A DNA stretch of 64,000 bases. It comes from Polytrichum commune (lineage: Eukaryota; Streptophyta; Polytrichopsida; Polytrichales; Polytrichaceae). Where the stretch lies: contig OX485808.1 in NCBI GenBank assembly GCA_950295325.1, positions 24,944,527 to 25,008,526 of the forward strand, given 5' to 3'. Made by a program: the position numbers and the translations under genes. Every line of letters starts with the position of its first letter. Positions within the stretch are counted from its first letter, which is position 1. This document shows positions 47,885-58,344 of the stretch, piece after piece. The notes under the pieces were generated by a model, which worked only from the letters and a program-made list of their open reading frames with translations, searched no databases and was not told where the DNA came from.

Positions 47885-48480
47885 CTAGGGACATTGGCAG
47901 TGCTGCCAATATTCCTAATACTTTTATGAATATTTTATGTTTGTATCCTAAAAGTATTCGCGGTGCCCCAATATTCTTATACATTATCATATATATTTCA
48001 AAATTTCAATATATGGGATATTGGCGGTGCTACTAGTACCATTAGTATTATTTCGTGTCAGGGATATTGGTGGTGCCACTAGTACCCATGGGTTTCTTAT
48101 ACGTGTTTTCTATTTCGTGTCCGGAAAATATTGGTGGTGCCGCCAATATTTCTTCCACTTTCACACGTATTTTTTATTTCATTCTTAAGGGACATTGGTG
48201 GTGCCGTCAATATTTTTTGCACTCTCATACATAATATTTGTTTCATGTCTGAGGGGTATTGGCAGTGCCGCCAATATCCTTTGAGTTTCCATATGTATTC
48301 TTACTTTCATACCCTAGTGGTATTGGCGGTGCCACCAATGCCTTTGGGGCTCTCAAACGTATTTCGTACCTGGTTGGTATTGGGGGTGGCGCCAATATCC
48401 TTCTGGCTTTTATACATATTTTGAATTTTGTATATGAGGTATATTGGCGGTGCTCCTAATACCCATGTCAATCTTTCACA
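47885..48480. repeat. Tandem array of about ten hairpin-bearing ~62-bp units
   Basis: Each unit has an imperfect palindrome of the type ATATTGGCGGTGCCGCCAAT followed by an AT-rich linker. Palindrome starts fall near 47888, 47950, 48014, 48060, 48124, 48188, 48251, 48314, 48373 and 48436, so spacing is 59-64 except one of about 46. The linkers are also related (CATACGTATTTT, TTTCGTGTC motifs), which makes this a minisatellite. A stray palindrome of the same type lies near 48853. Confidence 0.85.
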
Positions 48481-49780
48481 TATTTTTCATTGTTTTTAAC
48501 AACCCAGCTAGAAACGACCATAAACCTTGAACAAATGAATATAGGTTTGACAATAAAAATTTAAGACATTCGTCTATATATGCAAGTATTTTAAAATGAT
48601 TAATATTTTTGTCTGCACAAACATGGGTTCGAATATGGTTGGTTACATTAACTGGTGTTATTCCCTAATGAACTAGTAGTTAAATATGAAATTAAATTAG
48701 GACGAATACATAGAAAATTTTCCTCCATATGTATGCATAGATATTTTTTAATTATTTTTAAGTGGAATTAACCACTTTGAACCAACAAACCGCTTGCTAA
48801 CCCATCCGGCTAACTATTGCTCTCATTAAAAAAAATCATTTCGTATTCTCAGTATATTGGTGTTGCCACCAATTTTGTTTGCGTTCTCTCTAAGATTTAC
48901 TAATTTCTATAAGTTGCTTAAAATATAAAAATTATAAGGTTGGTTTTTTTACAATAGATTTCGTCTTTGACTTTATCTTTTGTATTTTCGTGCAAGGAGT
49001 TGTTTTCATCTTCTTCATATACCGTATTGTATTCAAAAAAAATTTCATCCTCTTCTTGAATTTCAATCCGATCCGCAATATTGTTGGATACATCCCCATA
49101 AAAATCTTGTTTTGCCTCCTCATTTCCTTCGTCCAAATCATTCAAATTTATATTATTTTATATGTTTATTGAATCCTCTATATATTTTTATACTATAATA
49201 TGGAATTTTTTCCTCATAGTATTCGCTCAATCTTAAATTTTTTTATTGTGAAATACAATCATTTTCGTGTTTTCTTTCTTCCATTCATTTGTATACTAGT
49301 CTTATGATGAAATGCATTTTATATCTGTGATAGTAAAAATCAAGTCCTATATAAATCTCTCTATATAATACTCACATGAATTTTGATGCATATTCCTACA
49401 TATACTTTCTAATGACTACATTTAAAGCATTTGGAATATTTGTACCCTTTATTTTGAGTCTTGAGAATGATCACCATGTGAAGGTTCCAAATGATTTGCT
49501 TAGCTTGAGGATCAATATCCGGATAGTTACGAGGTATGTGGAGTAAGAGATGTATTATGTAAATAATAATATCTTGGAAACAATCTTGATTCAGAAGAGC
49601 ATGTGTGAAATGGCTACGTTTGGATTTTGGGTCCATAACCATTTAGAATTATAGGGCTTCGTGATTCCTAGATACAAATGTCCACTGTTGTATTGACAAA
49701 CAAATTTGACGCATCTACTGTCAATGTACCTAGTATGGCTACTGTTAAGATATAACAAATGATAAAGATGTTTTTATATT
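48481..49780. other. AT-rich intergenic, no gene supported
   Basis: It contains one stray copy of the hairpin motif (about 48853) and a minus-strand acidic frame (49145-48918) without recognisable domains. Nothing else is supported. Confidence 0.5.
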
Positions 49781-52700
49781 TTGGATTCAAATGATGATGT
49801 TTGTCATGTTATTGATCTTTATGATATATCACATTTTTCTTATAGAACTAATAGGCCGCCCACACCTGCTAGTGGGAAGGCCAGTCGCAGGCTCCCACCA
49901 GCAGGGTGCCCATTTTCAAGAGATATTTGGCAGTGGCAGCGACTGGTTGCAACCGTCGCGCCGCTCACCCGTTCATTGTTATTTACGACCTAACACACAA
50001 AAAAAAATTGGACTATTAGCTGCACGTGATTCCGGGGAATATTTTTGAGGGCATAGTTAGATGGTCGACATCCCGGTGTTTCCAAGACTGACCGATAACA
50101 TGCCAACATCTGTCCGGTTTTCTTTGTTAAATCGAGGAATACTTGATAGAAACAAATAAAATTGAGGAATATGTTGTAGATTCCCATTAATGGGTTGGTT
50201 ATTTTTATAAAAGTATGTTGAATTTGAAACGGTTTTTGCCTCAACCTCCACCGGTTCATTTGTAACTAGCGGGCGGTTCTTTATATTCTCTATATTCCTC
50301 TAGAATAATTGATATGATATGTAAACAATCCAAACATCAACAAACATGCACTTCCAATAACCATAACTAAATTATGGGAGACCAATCTTTACTTTGGTTG
50401 TTGCTTGATGTTTTATCTTGCATTTGTTGATGCATGACATTATTTTGAAGATGTGGATATGATCAATAGAAGATGGAGAACAATGAAAAAAAACCTAATA
50501 ACACCAACATACCTATTACAATTAAAAAATACAAGGTAAAATAAGACTTGTGTGTATTTCCTTCCAATGTTTTATATGTAGATCACATCAAATCCGTTTC
50601 AAATTTATACCTAACCGCCAGTTCTCGAACTTCAACCTGGTTAATTCTCAAACTCAGCTTGTTCATCTGTACCTAACCGCTCGACGGATTAAACTTCAAC
50701 TTGGTTATTTCTCAGACTCAAGCCAATTACATGTCCAACCTCCCTATGGTACAGGTGAACACGCCCACACATACTGGTGGTAGCGAACGGTGTTTGCCTG
50801 TTCACTGCCGCCCACCACCAGTATGTGTGGGGGGCCTATAAGACTTCCAATCCAGTTTTGGTCTCTGTGGATGTAAATAAAACCCCTCAAAGTCTGTTAC
50901 ACATGAAATTGGTTCGCCATGGATTTTTGTCTCAACGCCCACCTCTTCATTTTTTTTCATCATTTTCAAGTTTTAATATTGTTGATACGTTAAAATTGAC
51001 AAAGTCTAGAAAAAACTCTAATTTTGATATTATTACAATTGATTTTGACAGTATAGATGTACGTGATATTAGGTATTTGCCATCATTTTTTTATGGTGAT
51101 GTTTTTTTTTCTTTCCTTTAATAAATATAGGTGTTTCTAGTATGTATGGTCAATCCATGGATGACATGGATAAGATGTGCGACGGACATCTTTGGTGTAC
51201 AACGAAATCAATAAATATCCAAAATGATTTTGGACTTTCTTTTAGGCGTTCTTCTTGTGCCGGTTATTTGCAGTACATAAACAAACATTGTGATTATCGC
51301 CCCAAAAAAATCAAGATTAGAATGTAAGATATGTCATTCTACGTGAGTGTGTATTGCGTTGTGTCAAGTTTGCATGATATATGTCTACTCCACATTTATT
51401 GGGATGTCAAGGGTTTGTATACATCTTAATATTCATGAACACCCTGTATCAAATGGTACATGTCGTGAGTTACTTGACATGACTTACCAATGCGTTGCAA
51501 ATGAGTTTATGAAGACACTCACTGCTAAAAATTCTTGAATAATTATAGCAGCAAACAAAAAACTTCGTAGCATATTATTTTTTTAAACTTCCATCAAACG
51601 GTGAAGGACATCACGTGGCAGGTTTCTCTTTGGAGGTCATCATAGATAAATTCAGTAATTTTGCATTTCCAAATTGGCATAAATTTGTATCGGACTCAAA
51701 GCGTTCTATCCATAGTAGAATAGATACTATGGATAGTATCATGGAGCTCAAAGATCATTCGGGCTTCAAATACGTTCATGACACTAGATTCCCAGTGCAA
51801 TCCAAAAACAAAATATTTATCTTCAAAATATCAATAGATCTTCCGACGAGTGGTGTGGATTTTGTTAAACGTATGCATGTGGAAAGAAATATGGAGGATT
51901 CATGGATAATGTTTGACCACGTCAAACATTTGAAGGACTGGACCACCCTTGCATGTCATGTGTATGATAGCAAGTATTGTAAGGTGCTTACCATTGCATG
52001 TTGTGACATGTAGTTTGAAGATTGCATAGCTTAAACGCTCTTTTGAGAAAACTTGAACTCCGTCATGACGGAAAATGGAGTGTCAAAAGTGAATTTTAAG
52101 GGTTTCATGATAAACTAATTGGAATGCAGTCAAAAAGATATATGGTGGAGGTGACCCAAGTTTGCCAATGGTGGATTGTGAGCATATTTGTGTTTTTCAT
52201 TGGTCGCAAAACTTGGATAAGGTGTCACAAAAGAATATCAAGGCACCTTTGCAGTTTCAACACAAACTATTGAAGAAGTATAAAGATGCGAAAACAATTG
52301 ATGAAGCTGAAACTAAATATCATATCATTTATTCATGGTGATTGTCATCCGGAGCTGCCACAGAAGAAGGCATTCTCAGCTTGTTTAAGTGGTTTGGGTT
52401 TTGGCATTTTTGTTATAGGCAATGGAGTGGTCATTTAATTTGATTTTTGTAAGTGCATTGTTACTATATATTTTTTATGTTATTTTATTTTTGAATATCC
52501 ATGATATATATACACATTTAAAATCTATTATAATTTTTATAATTTTTATAGGATATGACTATGGATGAATGTGCAAAAATGCCAACATGTAATCTTGCAA
52601 AGATAGTGCACAACAAAAGGCTCCAGCAATTTGGAAACAAGACGATTTGTCTGTATAAAGCGACAGTGGACAATTTGATCCGTGCATTCATGCAAATTAC

Positions 52701-53918
52701 AAATTATAGATTGTGGTTGAGAGGTGGTTCTACTAGTAAAGGCCTTGATTTTGTGTCCTTGAAATTGAAGGTTGCTACCAAGTGTGGAGATCGAAAATTA
52801 CTGGCAAATGCCATGAAGTCTTATTCGGGGGTGAAGGATCTCAATACTAAGATTTGTGCTTTGGAGGAGTCTGGGTTGTTTGGATCCACCAAATGAAAGC
52901 TTGATCTGCCACCGGGTGTGGATTATAACTCACATTGACCCAATAAAATAATCTACTAGATCCCTTGCCCTAACACTAGGGTTAGAAGGGCATGCATAAA
53001 GGAGTCTTTGAATTCTACAGAGCATGGTGTGGCACATACCACATGAATGTTAGAGACCGATTGTTTTTTCTTCCCATTGACATATTGCAAGATTGCCACC
53101 CAACTCTGCCAAAAGATGTTGGGCAATGCAAGCCAATACATGAACTTTGTGCAATGCCAAAGTCGGAACTGTCAAACATGGCACACTAGCTCCCACATAC
53201 AAAGGATTGAAGAGAATACCGCTCCACCAACAATGTGGAATACAAGTTTTGGTTTTGTCCGGATGCCATCATACGTTGTGTAAGTGGCAACAAGAAGAAG
53301 TATGTGCTAGACTGGCATGTGGTACCCGACATATGGCCTATGAAGATAGGTACCAATCTCTCAAAGCAAGAGGTATTGACACTCGAAGACACTTGATTCC
53401 AATTGCAACAGACGGAGGCTCTCTCTCCTCGTTGGTGGCCTTTCGACAATTGCGATGCTCCTAATCCCTTGGACAAATTTTCATGTGCCACTAAACTTGG
53501 ATGCCCACCCAACTTCCATGTTTGGAAGGTTAGTGCGCCGCAATCTAGCAATGTTGACGGTGGATCATAAAAACAAATGGGAGAGCGTTGGCTCATGAAC
53601 GGTTATTATGTGGTTGGAATAACTGCCATTTCATATCCGTGATTTGAAGTGCTAATCAACATCGTCTCCAAGGAGGACATCACATATCGTGTCACAAATG
53701 GCAACATGCTGCATTGCACATGCCTTAACTTCACTAAAATGTCATCTCAATCTTTGGGAAAGAAAGGGAAATGGATGTATTGCAAAGATCTTTAATATGT
53801 GTTTAGATTTTTGTGCAAGGTGGATTACGATAGTTTCAAGTTCATTCATGCTCCAACGTACTCCTACAACGAGGTCATGCGGCTATTTGAGCTTGCAGGT
53901 GTTGTAGAATATGAGTAA
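49781..53918 (+). pseudogene. Decayed MULE transposase with SWIM-like finger
   Basis: Fragments in several frames fit a plant MULE-type transposase. An N-terminal Cys-rich part lies at 51142-51530. Near 52190-52440 the reading is FHWSQNLDKV, QFQHKLL, then SSGAATEEG and FWHFCYRQW. After that comes CNLAKIVHNKRLQQFGNKT (about 52580). Near 53690-53810 a SWIM-like finger reads LHCTCLNF then MYCKDL, with the final His replaced by Asp. MULE transposases cut and paste DNA and their SWIM fingers bind it. Several stops and frameshifts make it inactive. A Harbinger-like element (49852-50838) interrupts the N-terminal frame. Removing it with one TAA copy gives a continuous reading SHFSYRTKTSNPVLVSVDV. 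Confidence 0.72.
49852..50838. mobile_element. PIF/Harbinger-like element (987 bp) inside the MULE pseudogene
   Basis: The ends are TAGGCCGCCCACACCTGCTA and, in reverse, TAGGCCCCCCACACATACTG. The TAA target duplication is perfect (49849-49851, 50839-50841). Its two ends match the two ends of 32823-33221 in opposite orientation; the interior is longer and has no transposase. Confidence 0.87.
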
Positions 53919-56900
53919 TATTCCAAATGTTGTATTCAACCGCATGTTTGAGAATTTGAGTAGGTGACACATATTAGCATGGATTTTTATAATAAAAACC
54001 AACAATGGACTGATGGTTTTGAAAGTATTCATGGTAATAGGCTCCCTTCCTTCTTCTTCAATCATAATGGAAGTACTTTATATCCCCTAAATTGCAAAAA
54101 TACGAGTGTTAAATCTAGAAAATATATCCTAAACCCATACCAATTACTAAATTTGGCATCATTGTTCACGTGTTACTGCTCATTGCTCATGTGTTACCGT
54201 TCATTGCTCATTGCTCATGTGTTAGCTTCCCTCAATGTAAACTTGACATTATTTTGTCATTCCTTGTAAAAATTGATCATTATAGATTTACAATGTCATG
54301 TTGCAAATAATGTCATTTACGAGGTGATTTTCATCCAAATTTCAATCATCCCTGACAACATTTCGTTACCAAGTTATTAGGATGCAAAATATACCAAACT
54401 TCGTAAGTATTTCATTAGGGAGATGTGAGTCGGGATGAAAACAAGAAAGTACGTTCAAAGACCAGGCCGATTTATTTGTGTTGAAAACTTCAATTAAACC
54501 TAATCCTATCCACCCTTAGGCAATAAGATGAGAGGGAATCATTCTACACAAAGTGCACATCCTTTCTCATCCACCTAAGTATGCTTAAAAAACTTGCCCT
54601 CATGTAGGCTTGTGGATAATGAATCTCAAATGTGCCTCGTTTAGGCTAATTCATGGCCTTTGGACTTAGGGCCACTGCACATACGAGCCAAGAGCTGCGA
54701 CCATGAAATTGTGAGAGCCCAAAAGAAAGTGTCCAAAGGCCGTCTCAACACACCTCCAAAATCATGTAGTGTGGTCACGGACCCTCAGGTGTAGTGTGAA
54801 GTCATATGTGATTGGGCCCTCAACCAAATGCTATTTCAATGAATTTCTATTCATGTGGGTCCTCACACATGATATAATAGAATATATCAACGGTTATGAG
54901 TGTTCAAAGTGCCATGGTCCTCCGGTTTAGTGTTAGGCCTACCTCCAAGAGACAGTTTTTGAAAATAGTCCAAGTGACCATGAAACATGATCCATTGGAT
55001 GCCATGTCGGATTCCATGTAGACGTTACATCCATCTTGCATTCACATACTCCGTTGGTCCCTCAAGCGTAGGGTGAAGCGAACTTGGACCGGCTCCGCCT
55101 TTTCCACCAATGAGAGTGCTTGAAGTGTAATGGTCACGGGCTCTCAATCTCATGTGTGAAATGGCCCTCAATTTCCACTTCAAATCATATTAAAAAGCAA
55201 CCTCCAGACTACAAGCTCTTTCCAAGCATTTTTGTTAGATGAACAAGACTCGGTGTATTTTCATAATATAGTAGCTGGCAATAAGGTAGATGGGTCTTAA
55301 ATGGTCCCCCCCCCCAACCCTAGCCCACCTCCCCTAGGATATGGAATGCGCGATATATACAATATTTATTTATTTTTCTTTTCTTTTCTTTTATAGTGTT
55401 GCCTTAGCGCTAGGGTGTTACACCCTTGGTGTTGGGAATTCAACAAGCATTATTCCTACTTTATGTTGGGTTTTCCTTGCAAAATGAACAATTTTCAGCT
55501 TGGAGGATATATAGTTTGCAAGAGTCAATTATCTGTTAAGAAACATATGCGCATGACCGGGGGTTTTGACACTAAAGGCAACTTTTATCATAATTTGATG
55601 CTAGGTTGTCACTACCGGGCAACTTGCAATGCGTGTGGTCTGGGCACTTGTAGGATTGGTTGAGCATGATAGAATGTTTATAGTAGAGGCACCTATTCCT
55701 GATTAGGACCCCATTGGCAATCTATATGGTACCGGAATTTTGATAAAGTTGGGAATCATTTTCAACCTGGTTGGGATTGGATTTCGATATGGGTGGGAAC
55801 CAATAGTGTCATGACATATGTCATGGTTTTGAGTGCTAAAGTGAGGAGGAATGAGCGATTATGATATACTCTAGACATTGGTAATGTGTCCAGGCCAACT
55901 TTTGGCTTCCAAAATTCATAGTAATTTCAATGAATTTTTTTAATAGGTACCATTTTTTTTGTTCAATCATCTTGATTTCTATCTTCCTAAACGGAATTTT
56001 TTAGCACCGTCTTATACTTCTCCAAGTTTGCTGCAAAATCTTAAGTGATTGGTTATAGGCACCTCTACTATATTTATATCCTTCTTGACGACCAAGTTTT
56101 CCGGGAATCTGATATTCATGGGCTCAACACTAGGGTGACTCCAATTAGAAATGGGACTCACCCCCTACCTTGATTAATGTTATATCATAATTTTTGCAGC
56201 TCGTGTGCATATGTTATTCATTCCAACACGAAGATCCTCATGCCCATTAAATGCTCATGTAGCTGCCCCCTCCCCCCCTCCCAAATCATGTTGACTATTG
56301 AACTTAGAATGATTATCATATTTTGAGAAAATAGTTCAATCTCTCTTGTACATATGTCTTATTGGTATCCGTTTTGGAAGCCACATCAAACTGCATAGCA
56401 CTCAAATATAAGTACCTTAATGAGAAAAGTAACCAAATAAGGGTTGTCTGTCAAAATAGGGTGAATTTGGATATTTAGAGAATGGAGAATAAGTCAACTT
56501 GTAGGCCAGGAGCCTACTTTGAACCATGTGGGGCTAGAGCACAAATTTGAGACACACGGGCTGGGCTTCCACAACAAGCTTCGTTGTAGTCGTTTTTTTT
56601 ATTGTGTTGAACAACCACTCATTCGATTGCCATGCCTCCCCATCGGCCCAAAAACAATTGTAGGGCAACAAAACTGGGCCATGTAACCAACCCTTCAAAA
56701 CTTGCAAGTTGACAAGATTTGCACAAAAAAGTAGCCAAACTTACTTACAAACATTTGACCCCAAATCCATAGATTTGTCATTGGAACTATGAAAGATGAA
56801 GAGATCATGCACTATAAGTTCCAATAGTATAGAATTATATTATTTTGTCTTATTATAGTGGGCCACACTAATTCCCAATTACCCACCCTATTTTTTGATT

Positions 56901-57065
56901 ATATAATTTGAAGTGGTCTGTTGTAGTTCCCAGTGTGAATAAATTAGTGTGGATAAATTAGTGTGGGTCTTTTCGTCTTCATATTTGGATGGAAATTCAA
57001 GGCAAGGCAAGGCAAGTAGTATGAAATTAATGTGGGCCACACTGAAGTCCAACCCACACTAATAA
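53919..57065. other. Intergenic with MITE fragments, no gene supported
   Basis: 54234-54410 matches the interior of the MITE at 32009-32400. 56850-57065 has GTGGGCCACACTAATT motifs of family D MITEs in reverse, ending CCCACACTAATAA, so it is a truncated copy. A frame at 55415-55663 is Cys/Gly-containing but unassigned. Confidence 0.5.
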
Positions 57066-57640
57066 GGGGCACTTTACATTAGGGCCCATTTCTAGGGCCC
57101 ATTTCCAAACCCTAGGCATCAACCAATGAGAGTGCTTAGATTGCCCAAATGGGCCCTAATATGGGCCCAAGGGCTTTATATCGAGAGTCGGCCCACTTCT
57201 CCTAAAGCTTGCGTGGCGGGTGACATGGCAACGTTTTGGAGGGAAAAAAGTGGGCCGAAGGCAAAAAATGGGTCGAGGGTTTATGGAGACCCACTTCGCA
57301 CCTACGGCCCACTTCACCCAACTTCCGTCATATAGTCATTTATGACTTTATGACTTTATGACTTTAGTTCAAGCAAGGGCATAATTCATTTAAGAGAAAG
57401 TGGGCTGTGGATTGGGCCTTACAATATAAAGTCCCTAGGCCCATTTGGAAGGCCCACTTTAAAGTAGAATTTCCAATTTGGGCCCTACAAGTGGGCCTAT
57501 GGACTTTACATTGCAAGGCCCACTCAACGGTCCACTTTGTAAAGTAGGGCTAAAGTTATTATTTAAGGCCCACTTCAAGTCCAAGTGGGCTCAACTCCAA
57601 ATGGGACGGCCGCCAAATGGGCCCTAATATAAAGTGCCCC
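57066..57640. mobile_element. Tourist-like MITE (575 bp)
   Basis: The ends are GGGGCACTTTACATTAGGGC then CCATTT and, in reverse, GGGGCACTTTATATTAGGGC then CCATTT. TAA occurs on both flanks (57063-57065, 57641-57643). The interior is packed with GGGCCC and GTGGGCC motifs. It ends about 700 bases before the ATG of the Pro-rich gene. Confidence 0.82.
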
Positions 57641-58344
57641 TAATTAGATAAAACAGTGGAGTCGGTGAACGGAAGAAGGCGATGTCTGAGAAGACACGAA
57701 GAAATTGCTGCCGTGTGCTCAATAGTCTTCACATCAGGATCAAGATGTGTGCGCAAATTTAGTCTAAGTTAAAATAACTCAAGTTTCTGCTCACTTGATG
57801 CCCATGTGGTAAGTACTGAATGGTGCATAGCCAGATTCAACAAGTGTTAGGGTTCAGGGTTTAGTGCATCAAGGCTTGAATCCTGTGGAAAGGCTGAGTA
57901 TCTTATGTCAACAAGCCAGCTGTGTGGATCATCCAAGAATCGGTGGAAGCACGCACACACGACTTTTTATAAAGTGGGTGCTAATTCAGTAAGTTGTTGC
58001 CTCACGTGAACAATGTGCCTGCTATCCGTTGTTGGATTCGAGGTTTTGGGTTTAGGGTAAGTGGTTACTGAGAAGGAAGCTGTGGGTGCCATCCATTCGT
58101 GTCGCCAAAGTTTCAAGTGTAATTTAGGCATTGGGGATTCACATTTGAGTGGGCCCGAGGAAGGAGACGAAGGATCATAAAGATCGTTAGTCGAATCGTG
58201 ATCGAAGCAAGAAACAAGAAGCAGGATCGATAGAGAGTTTGAGAGAGAAAGAGAGAGAGAGTGAGAGAGAAAGAGAGAGAGAGTGAGAGAGAGAGAGAGA
58301 GAGGACGGGGTTAAGTAGGTGATCACTTCTTCTTACATGCGATT
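57641..58344 (+). promoter_or_regulatory. Promoter / 5' UTR of the Pro-rich gene with a GA tract
   Basis: A GA-rich tract (58234-58302), organised as repeats of GAGAGAGAAAGAGAGAGAGT type, lies just before the start codon and is probably in the 5' UTR. GA tracts are known binding sites of plant BPC proteins. The transcription start is not resolved. Confidence 0.4.

Noticed and set aside
47885-48480. CRISPR-like array of palindromic repeats
   Set aside because: The linkers between palindromes are themselves related and one unit is 46 bp, so this is a minisatellite; the context is a plant nuclear genome with no cas genes.
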